From positions 1 to 47,991 of the forward strand of contig NZ_JAAHHT010000048.1 of assembly GCF_010672085.1 (NCBI RefSeq): a DNA stretch of 47,991 nt. The letters run 5' to 3'. Under the pieces are notes generated by a model, which was not told the origin of the DNA, made no database searches, and worked only from the letters and a program-made list of their open reading frames with translations. This DNA comes from Okeania sp. SIO3I5. Lineage in GTDB: Bacteria > Cyanobacteriota > Cyanobacteriia > Cyanobacteriales > Microcoleaceae. A program made the position numbers and the translations under genes. This document shows positions 1-9,545 of the stretch, piece after piece (position 1 is the first letter of the stretch; each line of letters begins with the position of its first letter).

Positions 1-1605
1 CAAAAAAATACAAACTCTCCTCAAACTGAGAGTAGGGAGTCAGCAAAAAGAGAGAAAATATATTTAAGTTTCTAGTCTACTTACCGAATTTTATCGACTG
101 CTGTAAAAAATCAGAGTGATTGAGATTTACTCCCTCTGGATAACCGAAAAAAATCGACTCTATTCAAATAGAATAAATCATCAAAATCTCGATATATGCT
201 AAATTTATTCTAGAGAAACTGTCAAGGTTTAAATCCTCTCCTTTCAAGGAGAAAAAAAACCAAAAAACTTTTAATTAATCCTCTGATTTGTGAGAAGAGG
301 TAATTGTTAATTATTAATTATTGAAGACTTCTATGATAAGTTACTGTTTTAATCCTACCCGCAAAAAAATACAAACTCTCCTCAAACTGAGAGTAGGGAG
401 TCAGCAAAAAGAGAGAGAATATATTTAAGTTTTTCACGTACTTACCGAATTTTCTCGACTGCTGTAAAAAATCAGAGTGATTGAGATTTACTCCCTCTGG
501 ATAACTGAAAAAAATTTCCTCTATCCAAATAGAATAAATCATCAAAATTTCGATATATTCTAAATTTTTTCTAGAGGAACTCTAAATGATTTATCAAAAA
601 TCCCTCAACACATAAAAACTATGAAATTATCATTCCTGTTCCTTAATTCCCAGAGATTGTATACACAAATAAAAAAAAGAGAGAGAATATATTTAAGTTT
701 CTAGTCTACTTAGCAAATTTTCTCGACTGCTCTCAAAAAATCAGAGTTATTTTGATTGACTCGCTCTGGATAACTGAAAAAAATTTCCTCTATCCAAATA
801 GAATAAATCATCAAAATTTCGATATATTCTAAATTTTTTCTAGAGGAACTCTAAATGATTTATCAAAAATCCCTCAACACATAAAAACTATGAAATTATC
901 ATTCCTGTTCCTTAATTCCCAGAGATTGTATACACAAACAAAAAAAAGAGAGAGAATATATTTAAGTTTCTAGTCTACTTACCGAATTTTCTCGACTGCT
1001 CTCAAAAAATCAGAGTTATTTTGATTGACTCGCTCTGGATAACTGAAAAAAATTTCCTCTATCCAAATAGAATAAATCAGAAAAATTTCGATATATTCTA
1101 AATTTTTTCTAGAGGAACTGTCAAGGTTTAAATCCTCTCCTTTCAAGGAGAAAAAAAACCAAAAAACTTTTAATTAATCCTCTGATTTGTGAGAAGAGGT
1201 AATTGTTAATTATTAATTATTGAAGACTTCTATGATAAGTTACTGTTTTAATCCTACCGGCAAAAAAATACAAACTCTCCTCAAACTGAGAGTAGGGAGT
1301 CAGCAAAAAGAGAGAAAATATATTTAAGTTTCTAGTCTACTTACCGAATTTTATCGACTGCTGTAAAAAATCAGAGTGATTGAGATTGACTCCCTCTGGA
1401 TAACTGAAAAAAATTTCCTCTATCCAAATAGAATAAATCATCAAAATCTCGATATATGCTAAATTTATTCTAGAGAAACTGTCAAGCTTTAAATCCTCTC
1501 CTTTCAAGGAGAAAAAAACCAAAAAACTTTTAATTAATCCTCTGATTTGTGAGAAGAGGTAATTATTAATTATTAATTGTTAATTATTAATTATTGAAGA
1601 CTTAT
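1..1605 (+). repeat. Tandem array of promoter plus 5'-CDS copies upstream of the kinase gene
   Basis: About five diverged copies of a roughly 270-360 bp unit run head to tail into the kinase gene (copies near 1-360, 361-670, 671-945, 946-1260 and 1261-1605). Two tail types alternate. One (A) ends in an AT-rich leader and the kinase start; the other (B) ends in a different ~90 bp tail. In type A copies the kinase start is duplicated: ATG at 333 and at 1232 begins MISYCFNPT, against MMSYCFNPN in the real gene, and stays open for 31 codons before TAA (333-428 and 1232-1327). The second Cys of the zinc-ribbon prefix is lost in these copies. The array probably continues left of the window. No complete gene lies in this stretch. 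Confidence 0.85.
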
Positions 1606-3369
1606 ATGATGAGTTACTGTTTTAATCCTAACTGCAAAAATCCACAAAATTCTCCGAAGGCTGAAATTTGCCAGAATTGCAATTCACCATTATTACTAAC
1701 TCCTCCAGTTGTTAGTGAAGATGCAGAAATAGAAAAAAAGAAAATTATTCCGTCAGTAGATAGTAATTCCACAGATAGTAATTCCACAATAATTAACCAG
1801 TCTCGTTACCGCATCCTTAAACTGATTGGATATGGTGGTTTTGGTAGAACTTTTTTGGCGGTAGATGAAGCAAATCCTCTTCAAAAAGTTTGTGTAATTA
1901 AACAGTTTTTTCCTCAGAATAAAAATTATCACCAAAATTATCCTCAATCTTCAGAAACAATTTCTAGAAGTGGAGAACTTAAGGTAAAAACAACCTGTGA
2001 AAAAGCAGCTAAATTATTTCAGCAAGAAGCACAACAATTAAAAACTTTAGGCAGTCATCCTCAAATTCCCGAATTATTTCAATATTTTCAGCAAGACGAA
2101 CAACAATACCTAGTTCAAGAATATATTGAAGGTAAAAATCTTGCCCAAGAATTAGCAGAAAAAGGTGTCTTTACTGAGGCTAAAATTCGGGAATTATTAA
2201 ATGATTTATTGCCAGTATTACAGTTTGTCCATAAATATCAAATTATTCATCGAGATATTAAGCCAGAGAATATTATTCGTCGCACTACAGGTAAACTTGT
2301 TTTAGTAGATTTTGGTGCTGCTAAAGTAATAGAAAAAAAAGGTTTACCTCAAACAGGTACTATTATTGGTAGTGCTGCTTATACCGCTCCGGAACAACTC
2401 ATGGGTAAGGCAGTTTTCGCCAGCGATCTTTATAGTTTAGGTGTGACTTGTATTCATCTTTTGACTCAAGTCTCACCCTTCGATCTATTTGATAGTAGAA
2501 ATAGTAAGTGGGTGTGGCGAGATTATTTAAAAATGCCTGTCAGTGACGAATTTGGTAGAATTTTGGACAAGATGTTGCAAAGTGCTACTAATCGCCGTTA
2601 TCATTCTGCTGCTGCTATTCTGAGACATCTTAACCCCCAGTCTAATTATATGGAGACTGTTTATTTTTCTGCTTCTTCAGCAGTTCCGAAAAAGTTAACT
2701 CCACAAGCAGAAATTAGACAAGAATTGCAGGAAGTTTTAGCTCTTGAGTCAGTCAAAGTTCAGGTAAGTCGCGTGAAGAAAACTTTGACTATTGTAATTA
2801 GTAGAAAATCAGACAAAAAGGTTAATTATCCTCAAATTTTAAAGATAATTTCTGCTAAGTTGACCGATTTGAAATTGCCCAATATAGATAAGGTAAAATT
2901 GTTAGGTAGAGCTAACGGAAAAACTCTGCCAGAGTGGCAACAAGTCTTGAGAATTAATCATCAAGCTAGATGGAAAAATAAAATTGTGAGACTGCAAAAA
3001 AGTCAGAGTTTTCTTAATATATCGCAGTTAGGAACTCAGAGTTTTTGGTTGGCTAGATTTAGGGAAAGAGAATTTTGGCTAGATACTTTAATGTTTGCTT
3101 TAACGTGGTTTATTTTTGGTTATCAAATAATTATTTTGCATCCTCTAATTGCTTTGATAATTGCCTCAGCTTTTATGACGGTTAAATATCAGGTGGGAAA
3201 ACAGAATAAATTGGCAACTAATAATTTATTTGCTACAGTAGCAACTATATTTTTAATAGTAGGTTTATTAGGTTTGAGATTTTGGGTTTATGATATTTTT
3301 GGATTACTTTTAGGTTGCTTATTTGTAGCTCTACCGATATTTTATGTTAGAGAGGAAATGGGAATTTAG
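1606..3369 (+). CDS. 4-Cys-prefix serine/threonine protein kinase, membrane-anchored
   Basis: Hanks-type Ser/Thr kinase that would phosphorylate target proteins from the cytoplasmic membrane. A short zinc-ribbon-like prefix has Cys5, Cys10, Cys22 and Cys25. The kinase domain starts near residue 68 with glycine loop GYGGFG, catalytic Lys99, HRDIKPEN near 215-222, DFG at 235-237 and APE near 261, so all key residues for activity are present. After a linker domain the C-terminus has three or four hydrophobic segments (about residues 490-580). The 4-Cys prefix architecture is known from cyanobacterial kinases. ATG 1606 was chosen because the upstream repeat copies keep it (MISYC), whereas ATG 1609 is ATA there; an upstream in-frame TTG at 1594 is less likely. 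No strong ribosome site is visible. The substrate is unknown. Confidence 0.93.
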   Translation: MMSYCFNPNCKNPQNSPKAEICQNCNSPLLLTPPVVSEDAEIEKKKIIPSVDSNSTDSNSTIINQSRYRILKLIGYGGFGRTFLAVDEANPLQKVCVIKQFFPQNKNYHQNYPQSSETISRSGELKVKTTCEKAAKLFQQEAQQLKTLGSHPQIPELFQYFQQDEQQYLVQEYIEGKNLAQELAEKGVFTEAKIRELLNDLLPVLQFVHKYQIIHRDIKPENIIRRTTGKLVLVDFGAAKVIEKKGLPQTGTIIGSAAYTAPEQLMGKAVFASDLYSLGVTCIHLLTQVSPFDLFDSRNSKWVWRDYLKMPVSDEFGRILDKMLQSATNRRYHSAAAILRHLNPQSNYMETVYFSASSAVPKKLTPQAEIRQELQEVLALESVKVQVSRVKKTLTIVISRKSDKKVNYPQILKIISAKLTDLKLPNIDKVKLLGRANGKTLPEWQQVLRINHQARWKNKIVRLQKSQSFLNISQLGTQSFWLARFREREFWLDTLMFALTWFIFGYQIIILHPLIALIIASAFMTVKYQVGKQNKLATNNLFATVATIFLIVGLLGLRFWVYDIFGLLLGCLFVALPIFYVREEMGI

Positions 3370-4016
3370 CATTTAGAAACTATGAAGTTAGGAGTCATTT
3401 CAGTTATCAGTTATCAGTTATCAGTCAGGATGAATCCCACAAATTATTTGAGGCAATTGAAAACCGCTGTAATGGTAATCAAAGTAGAAAAATAATCGAA
3501 TTCGGTTCCTCCCTCCAGCGCGATCGCAATTTCCGTAAAAATGTTACGTTGAGAACAAAGCTTAAAACTCAACTATTATTGTTATAATTGTTCAATCTTT
3601 CAAAGCAGAATTACCTTGATATCAAATCCAGATAATTACTATATCCAAGTCCGCAGCGACTTCCACTACATGGAAGGAAGCAATCTTAGGGATGCACGGA
3701 GATTGCTTCCTATCGTCGCTTCGGACGACTGCTCAATCAGATATATGAGATACTGTCAGTTGAAAAAAAGCTAAAGAAAAAAGTCAGTTTATTTTATTTT
3801 TTGTTCATCATATAGCAGTTTTCATAATTAGTAGATCACAGTAGGGATGTTGCATAACAAAAATGCGAACATCCCTACAAAGTTTTGCTTTGACGTGAGG
3901 TCATTTATCTCAAAGGCGCCGTAATCTAAAAGTAGAAACAGCAGAAATCATCAATTCTTTCCTCCTATTTCTAACTCCCTCACTTCCTATTCGCCTATTC
4001 CCCACTCCCTAATTAT
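3370..4016. other. Intergenic region with hairpin elements
   Basis: No gene is seen. The stretch holds a TTATCAG-type heptamer run (about 3403-3426), a large hairpin element (3649-3726, listed separately) and, near 3842-3880, a palindromic element with arms GTAGGGATGTT and AACATCCCTAC, related to elements near 30148, 36172 and 43631. A HIP1-like GCGATCGC lies near 3520. Confidence 0.6.
3649..3726. repeat. 78-bp hairpin element
   Basis: The outer arms are GTCCGCAGCGAC (3649-3660) and GTCGCTTCGGAC (3715-3726), complementary at 11 of 12 bases. The inner arms GGAAGCAATCT (3676-3686) and AGATTGCTTCC (3700-3710) are perfectly complementary. The two-tier structure looks like a small mobile palindromic element or a structured RNA rather than a simple terminator, because no T-run follows. 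Confidence 0.6.
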
Positions 4017-4325
4017 TCAATTAAACCGTGAATTTTGACAGAACACATAAGTATCAAACATTGCCCCTACTAAACTACAAGTAATAGCAATTACTAAACA
4101 TCCTTGCCAGGGATGGCCACTACCGAAAGTTGCTAAAAATTCCCAAATTTGGGCACTACCAGATTGACCAATTCTCTGTAAACTAGGAAGATGACTAATT
4201 AAAGCAAAACTCATCCAACTAACCCCAATTAACATCATCGGAGTGATAAAACTAAAGATAATTGTAAGTAGTAAAGAACGTAACAAATTAGTTAAAATAC
4301 CCATAATAATAAACCATAAGTCCAA
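4017..4325 (-). CDS. Small hypothetical membrane protein
   Basis: A 102-residue protein with at least two hydrophobic stretches, about residues 1-45 and a second segment beginning WQGCLVIAITCSLVGAMFD near the C-terminus. No catalytic motif is seen. An internal Met (MGILTNLL, about residue 8) is an alternative start. The gene is transcribed divergently from mlaE across about 180 bp, so the two may share a control region. It resembles conserved small cyanobacterial membrane proteins, but I cannot name a family. It is called real because of its uniform hydrophobic architecture and lack of repeat-derived sequence. Confidence 0.7.
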   Translation of the reverse strand: MDLWFIIMGILTNLLRSLLLTIIFSFITPMMLIGVSWMSFALISHLPSLQRIGQSGSAQIWEFLATFGSGHPWQGCLVIAITCSLVGAMFDTYVFCQNSRFN

Positions 4326-4503
4326 GATAATGCTACCTGAGTAGCAAGTTAACCATAAAAGCTAACCTACTTTCTAAGATAGAGAGCGATCGCTTAAAAT
4401 CAGCAAATCTGTCAGAAAACTTCAATTTTGGTTCAAAAATCTTGTTGAAGATTGGTAAATTTCTCTCATTGTTCGATTTAATGTTGTAATTTATTAATTT
4501 CTA

Positions 4504-5301
4504 TTGAGTAAGATTACTTTTCGATTGAATTTAGGGTCATGGGGACCACGAATGTTAGCAGCTACATATTTAGCTGGCCAAGTAGTTGTCCATTTGTTAC
4601 GGGGCAAAATTTATCGTCGTAATACCATTGAGCAAATGGCGATAGTCGGTCCACAATCCCTACTAATTGTTTTACTGACAGCTAGTTTTGTCGGTATGGT
4701 ATTTACGATTCAGGTTGCCCGAGAACTTGTAGCTTTCGGTACAGCAAATATGGTTGGAGGTATGTTAGCTCTAACTTTAACCAGAGAACTCGGTCCAGTC
4801 TTGACAGCAGTTGTTGTTGCGGGACGAGTGGGTTCAGCATTTGCAGCGGAAATAGGCACGATGAAAGTGACAGAGCAAATAGATGCTTTATATATCCTCA
4901 AAACAGATCCAGTGGATTATTTAGTTATTCCCAGAGTTATTGCTTGTGGTGTAATGATGCCAATCTTAACTTTGTTATGTTTGATTGCTGCTATAGTTGG
5001 TGGACTAATAATTGCAGTAAATTTATACGATATTCCCCAAAATATATATATTGAATCTGTCCACAGTTTTCTAACTATTTGGGATTTGTGCAGTGGATTA
5101 ACTAAATCAATTATATTTGGCGTTTTAATCGCTGTAATTGGTACAAGTTGGGGTTTAACTACTACTGGTGGGGCAAAGGGGGTAGGTAAATCTACAACTA
5201 CAGCTGTTGTTACATCCTTAATATCTATTTTTATCTTTAATTTCTTTCTCTCTTGGGCAATGTTTCAAGGTGTTGGTGGGGCAATGAAGCAAGGACTTTG
5301 A
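4504..5301 (+). CDS. mlaE: MlaE-family lipid ABC transporter permease
   Basis: Integral inner-membrane permease of the Mla/TGD lipid-trafficking type, which moves phospholipids between inner and outer membranes together with an ATPase (MlaF) and an MCE-domain protein (MlaD). Neither partner is in this window. Family signatures include EQMAIVGPQSL near the N-terminus, VGMVFTIQVARE, a LTRELGPVLTAVVVAGRVG stretch, and the hallmark TEQIDAL helix, followed by several membrane segments. Length 265 is normal. The only start giving full length is TTG at 4504; the next in-frame ATG (4552) would remove conserved N-terminal residues. The 3' end (…AAGGACTTTGA) is copied into the downstream tandem array. 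Confidence 0.93.
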   Translation: MSKITFRLNLGSWGPRMLAATYLAGQVVVHLLRGKIYRRNTIEQMAIVGPQSLLIVLLTASFVGMVFTIQVARELVAFGTANMVGGMLALTLTRELGPVLTAVVVAGRVGSAFAAEIGTMKVTEQIDALYILKTDPVDYLVIPRVIACGVMMPILTLLCLIAAIVGGLIIAVNLYDIPQNIYIESVHSFLTIWDLCSGLTKSIIFGVLIAVIGTSWGLTTTGGAKGVGKSTTTAVVTSLISIFIFNFFLSWAMFQGVGGAMKQGL

Positions 5302-5813
5302 ATAATGGATAATTGATAATGGATAATGGATAATTAAAATTATCTCTAATTAGGGTTGACTGAAAAAGTTTTTACTCCCTCTTGAATAAATTCAGATCAA
5401 ACTATGACTACTATTTCTACTTCAGAAACAAAACCAACTCAGGACTTTGAATAATGGAGAATGGATAATTAAAATTATCTCTAATTAAGGTTGACTGAAA
5501 AAGTTTTGACTCCCTCTTGAATAAATTCAGATCAAACTATGACTACTATTTCTACTTCAGAAACAAAACCAACTCAGGACTTTGAATAATGGAGAATGGA
5601 TAATTAAAACTATCTCTAATTAGGGTTGACTGAAAAAGTTTTGACTCCCTCTTGAATAAATTCAGATCAAACTATGACTACTATTTCTACTTCAGAAACA
5701 AAACCAACTCAGGACTTTGAATAATGGAGAATGGATAATTAAAATTATCTCTAATTAGGGTTGACTGAAAAAGTTTTTACTTCCTCTTTTAAAGAATAAA
5801 TTCAGATAAAATT
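5294..5813 (+). repeat. 135-bp tandem array carrying copies of the DUF3119 gene start
   Basis: Units of 135 bp (the last 140 bp) run from the last codons of mlaE to the start of the DUF3119 gene. ATG occurs at 5404, 5539 and 5674, then at the real start, 5814. Each upstream ATG opens the same 16-codon mini-ORF (MTTISTSETKPTQDFE, then TAA). It matches the true N-terminus (MTTISTSEAKQT) for about 12 codons and then runs into a copy of the mlaE 3' end. The unit therefore spans mlaE tail, intergenic region and DUF3119 head. The upstream copies are nearly identical to one another, so the array is young or homogenised. Confidence 0.92.
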
Positions 5814-6206
5814 ATGACTACTATTTCTACTTCAGAAGCAAAACAAACTATTGAACTTGCTCCTAACTATAAAATCCCTTTAGTGCTAATAATTGCTGCA
5901 TTGCCTTTGGCCTTTGTACAAAAATGGGTAAGTTTAGCGATCGCTTTTCTAGGACTATTTCTGTTAATTCAAACATTAACTATTCGTCTCAAGTTCACTG
6001 ATACAGCTTTAGAAGTATATCGTTCAGAGAAACTCTTACGAAACTTTCCTTATGAAGATTGGCTCAACTGGGAAATATTCTGGTCTCCTATCCCCATTTT
6101 GTTCTATTTTAGAGAAGTTAAAAGTATCCACTTTTTACCAATTATTTTTGACCCTAAAATGTTGCGAACTTGCCTAGAAAATCACTTTCCTTTAAATCAA
6201 GATTGA
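5814..6206 (+). CDS. DUF3119 family protein
   Basis: A 130-residue cyanobacterial protein of unknown function. It has a hydrophilic N-terminus, two adjacent hydrophobic segments (about residues 21-55), then a compact domain with the conserved look YEDWLNWEIFW and a C-terminal cytosolic part. That suggests a membrane-anchored PH-like fold, but this is inference. It lies between mlaE and a DUF3086 gene, followed by plsY, a gene order I associate with cyanobacteria and one that hints at a role in membrane lipid handling. ATG 5814 is preceded by the tandem array; three decoy copies of the start lie upstream. Confidence 0.87.
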   Translation: MTTISTSEAKQTIELAPNYKIPLVLIIAALPLAFVQKWVSLAIAFLGLFLLIQTLTIRLKFTDTALEVYRSEKLLRNFPYEDWLNWEIFWSPIPILFYFREVKSIHFLPIIFDPKMLRTCLENHFPLNQD

Positions 6207-6495
6207 CTGGTGCTGGTACGCAGAAGTCATTGTCAGTTATTAGTTATCAATTATCAGTACCTCCTGCTGAAACCAAAACCTTGAAATACTGAAGTTTATT
6301 TTTATATATTCTATCCAAGACTATGCTTTATACACATCTTTATCAACATAAAACTTGACCAAAGTAGAAATGCATATTTCAGGAGAATAAACGTATTTAA
6401 TTAGAGGCTTTTCTCCCTACTCCTCCATCTCCCCACCCCCCTATATCCCTGGGAATTTTTCCCTCTCAATAGTATAAATTTTTGATTTTTTTTCG

Positions 6496-7752
6496 ATGAT
6501 GTACCCAGACGAAATACAACCAGAACAACCACAAGAACAATTAACAAAAACTTCGGTAAATTCAGACAACCTAAGTGAAATAATTCCTTCACCTACCGAC
6601 TTAGATAAAAAAATAGAAACTGAAAATCTTCCCATCAAAAAACAAGTTGCCGAGTCTTATGAACCTGATATAACTCAACCAACAGAAGTAGAATATGTTT
6701 CATTAGTTGAAGATAATTCTACAAATCCTTCTAGTTTCGCTGAGAATTCTACAACTCCCCCAGTTAATAAAATTGAAAAAGAATCGACATCAAAAACTAC
6801 TTACCTCGAACAACAAGAACAAGACTTAAAAGAAGAAATAGCTACTCTACAAGAAACCAAAGCTAAATTACAAGAAGAAATTATAGCCCAGACTAAAGCT
6901 ATAGGGAGTTTAGTGCCAGAAGCTTTGAGTCAGTTAGAACAACGTAAACAAACATTGCAAATAGAGGTAGAAAAACTAGAGCGTCGCAAAGAACGTATTC
7001 AAAAGGAGATGCGGACTACTTTTGCTGGTGCTTCTCAAGATTTGGCAATTAGAATTCAAGGGTTTAAGGATTATTTAGTGGGAAGCTTGCAAGATTTAGC
7101 TGCTGCTGCCGAACAGTTGGAGTTAACCCCACAAATAGAGGAATATTCTGCTCCTAAAATGGAAGATGCTCCTGGATCTGTTAGAAATGCTGAAAGTCCT
7201 CAATTTGCTGAAATGGCTTTTGAGGAACAAAATAGAGAGATTCGCGAGATTCTTGACGAATATCGGAAAATGCCTGATTATTATGGCCCGCCCTGGAAAT
7301 TACGGCGTACATTTGAACCTATCCATGCAGAACGAGTTTCAAATTGGTTTTTCTCTCAAGGTGGTCGTGGTGCCCTCCGGAATATGGGTAGTCGCTTACA
7401 AAATATTTTGGTGGCTTCGGCAATTGTTTCTGTACTTAGAGATTTGTATGATACAAGGGTACGTGCTCTGATACTTGCTAATTCTCCTGAGCGGTTGGGA
7501 GAGTGGCGTCGGGGTTTACAGGATTGTTTGGGGATCGATCGCCGTGATTTTAGTCCAGACAGGGGTGTGGCTTTGTTTGAGGACTCGGAGATATTGGCCC
7601 AAAAGGCAGATCGGTTGGTAAAGCAGGGCAAGTTACCAATAATTATAATTGATGACACGGAAGAGAAAATTAGTCTTTCCATGTTACAGTTTCCTCTATG
7701 GTTAGCCTTTGCTCCTGAACCTAATTCTCAAAACTCAACTGATAGATTTTAG
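6496..7752 (+). CDS. DUF3086 coiled-coil protein
   Basis: A 418-residue protein with an acidic, low-complexity N-terminus (about 1-95), a long coiled coil (about 100-172, rich in EQQEQDLKEEI and LEQRKQTLQIEVEKLERRK heptads), and a C-terminal globular domain (about 240-405) that matches DUF3086 as found in cyanobacteria. No signal peptide or membrane segment is seen, so it is probably cytoplasmic. No enzymatic motif is evident. Its position between DUF3119 and plsY suggests a link to phospholipid synthesis or envelope organisation. Two adjacent ATGs (6496 and 6499) are equally possible starts. Confidence 0.87.
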   Translation: MMYPDEIQPEQPQEQLTKTSVNSDNLSEIIPSPTDLDKKIETENLPIKKQVAESYEPDITQPTEVEYVSLVEDNSTNPSSFAENSTTPPVNKIEKESTSKTTYLEQQEQDLKEEIATLQETKAKLQEEIIAQTKAIGSLVPEALSQLEQRKQTLQIEVEKLERRKERIQKEMRTTFAGASQDLAIRIQGFKDYLVGSLQDLAAAAEQLELTPQIEEYSAPKMEDAPGSVRNAESPQFAEMAFEEQNREIREILDEYRKMPDYYGPPWKLRRTFEPIHAERVSNWFFSQGGRGALRNMGSRLQNILVASAIVSVLRDLYDTRVRALILANSPERLGEWRRGLQDCLGIDRRDFSPDRGVALFEDSEILAQKADRLVKQGKLPIIIIDDTEEKISLSMLQFPLWLAFAPEPNSQNSTDRF

Positions 7753-8096
7753 TCACCTTCTCCGCGCTCTTCGCGACGGAGCTTGGGTAGCCCAATACCC
7801 AACTAAGACAATTGATTTGATTTTTTGGTAGTCCTGTAGAAGTAGTAATACGATCAGGACTTACGCAGAGACTCTACATATAGCAAGGGCGAATGCCATT
7901 CGCCCCTACGGATGGTGGTTTAAAAGTCAATTTGCGTAAGTCCTGACGATAAAAAGTTGACAAACTGTAGCATTCCATAGGAAAGGAAAAATTTACTCAG
8001 AAATTACTTTTGACTTTTGAATTTTTCAGGCAAAACTCACTAAGAGATTACTTTTAAATTTTAAATTTTGAATTTTGAATTTTCAGGAATAAGTTT
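7753..8096. other. Intergenic region with an ACTTACGCA element
   Basis: No gene is visible. A small inverted-repeat element occupies 7855-7945. The last ~90 bp before plsY are runs of AATTTTGAATTTT-type AT-rich repeats, followed by an AGGAA ribosome-binding site for plsY. Confidence 0.6.
7855..7945. mobile_element. MITE-like element, ACTTACGCA family
   Basis: Terminal inverted repeats CAGGACTTACGCA (7855-7867) and TGCGTAAGTCCTG (7933-7945) enclose ~65 bp containing GGGCGAATGCCATTCGCCC-type palindromic DNA. Related elements are near 8794, 24396, 27672 and 46263. There is no coding capacity, so movement would need a transposase supplied elsewhere. Confidence 0.75.
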
Positions 8097-8783
8097 ATGA
8101 TTAATTGGTTAGTATTAAATGCAGTAATATTGATTGTTGCCTATCTCTTAGGTGCTACTCCTAGTGGTTATTGGATAGGTTCTTGGTTTTATGGTATTGA
8201 CATTCGCCAACAAGGTTCGGGTTCTACAGGTGCGACTAATATATTAAGAACTTTGGGAAAATTGCCGGCTTTGGTTGTGTTAGTTATTGATATTTTGAAG
8301 GGGGTATTAGCGATCGCTTTGGTTCGTTATATTTACTCTCTGGTGTTTGCTCAAAACCTAACTATTGTTGCTGGAGTAACTGATGTCGATCTAGCAAAAG
8401 AATGGATGGTTATTTTAGCAGGATTAATGGCTATAGTAGGACATACTAAATCTATTTGGATTGGTTTTAAGGGTGGCAAGTCTGTTGCTTCTAGTCTGGG
8501 TATTTTGTTAGCAATGTCTTGGATTGTTGCTTTAGGGACACTATCTGTATTTATTGTTGTTCTAGCTATTAGTCGTATTGTTTCTTTGAGTTCTATTATT
8601 GCTACTGTTGCCGTTTCTGGTTTGATGTTTTTCACGGGTAAATCGCTTCCTTATGAAATATTTGCGATCGCTGGTGGTATATATGTGATTTGGCGTCACA
8701 GCAGCAATATTGAGCGACTCTTAGTTGGCAAAGAACCTCGAATTGGAAAAAAATTATCAACAGAGCTAGAAATTAGCGAGTAG
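8097..8783 (+). CDS. plsY: Glycerol-3-phosphate acyltransferase PlsY
   Basis: Integral membrane acyltransferase that transfers acyl groups from acyl-phosphate to glycerol-3-phosphate, the first step of phospholipid synthesis. The family motifs are present: the GSGSTGATNILRTLGK loop near residues 40-55 and the phosphate-binding FKGGKSVASSLG loop near 122-133, set among five or more hydrophobic segments. Length 228 fits PlsY, with a slightly longer periplasmic or cytosolic insertion after residue 75. ATG 8097 has an AGGAATAAGTTT leader. It closes the MlaE-DUF3119-DUF3086-PlsY block. Confidence 0.95.
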   Translation: MINWLVLNAVILIVAYLLGATPSGYWIGSWFYGIDIRQQGSGSTGATNILRTLGKLPALVVLVIDILKGVLAIALVRYIYSLVFAQNLTIVAGVTDVDLAKEWMVILAGLMAIVGHTKSIWIGFKGGKSVASSLGILLAMSWIVALGTLSVFIVVLAISRIVSLSSIIATVAVSGLMFFTGKSLPYEIFAIAGGIYVIWRHSSNIERLLVGKEPRIGKKLSTELEISE

Positions 8784-8793
8784 TAATATCATT

Positions 8794-8892
8794 AGGACTT
8801 ACGCAAAGAAACCCGGTTTCTAGGATAAATCGTTGTTTTGAGCAATAGATGTCTAGGAGAAACCGGGTTTCTGGGTTCACCTGCGTAAGTCC
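8794..8892. mobile_element. MITE-like element, ACTTACGCA family
   Basis: AGGACTTACGCA (8794-8805) and TGCGTAAGTCCCG (from 8882) form the termini. Inside are nested GAAACCCGGTTTC and GAAACCGGGTTTC palindromes. It begins 10 bp after the plsY stop and might also act as its transcription terminator. A close relative lies near 24396. Confidence 0.7.
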
Positions 8893-9545
8893 CGATCATG
8901 TCCGGTTGAATACTTATACTTTGGAGGAAAGAACGCAGAAGGGAATATTGGTTCAAAGGGAGAAGGAATAGGTTGTATTTTCAAGCTATTACTGAAATGA
9001 AAGTTGTCAATGTTGATAACTTACAGCAGTTTCGGAGGCGCGTGGGGTGCAAAGCTTTACTATTTGTTAAAAGCTGGAAACCTGTTAGTAATGAGTGGCA
9101 GTTCAACCTTCCAGGTTGTTACAGTCCGGTCAGGCTGTGTTACACTGTACCTCACCATCCTCATGCATTGCTGTAAAAGTGCCAATATTGACAACTAATT
9201 AATTTTAGCGCCAGTCTGGCTTTGTTGTATGAAAGCATATAGCTACCGCACAAGATCCAATAGCATTGTACTTCATACTTCTACAACTATTGTCCAATAA
9301 ATAAATCAAACATCAATCTTTTCTTTCTTTCATAAAAAAAAGGCTGAAACTTATACCTGTAAAGGCTTTGAGCTATTTAACTATTGGCCAACAAATGAAT
9401 AAAGCATCAATCTATAGAAATAGGGTGATATAGCTCCCACTAGGTTCACTTTTCATGTCGGGGACAACCGAAAAGCGGAACGGATTTTCTATGGCTATTA
9501 CAACAAAGCTCACCAGTCTAATAAATTACGATAAAAGCCAAATAA
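8893..9545. other. Intergenic region with inverted-repeat element
   Basis: No convincing gene. AGTTGTCAATGTTG (9002-9015) and CAATATTGACAACT (9183-9196) are inverted repeats flanking ~165 bp, which look like a degraded small element. Inside it, CCTTCCAGGTTGTTACAG and CCTCATGCATTGCTGTAA are dispersed sequences shared with 20040-20165. Confidence 0.5.

Noticed and set aside
318-1522. Two minus-strand open frames encoding similar small proteins (MIYSIWIEEIFFSYPEG…)
   Set aside because: They lie wholly in the tandem array and are copies of one repeat segment in the antisense direction; no other coding sign.
5302-5813. Small-peptide gene family (MTTISTSETKPTQDFE repeated three times)
   Set aside because: The peptide ends in a frame-read copy of the mlaE 3' end, so it is best explained by tandem duplication; kept only as a possible leader or decoy.
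8973-9198. Overlapping plus-strand open frames
   Set aside because: The sequence is a small inverted-repeat element with dispersed repeats shared with 20040-20165; the frames are chance.
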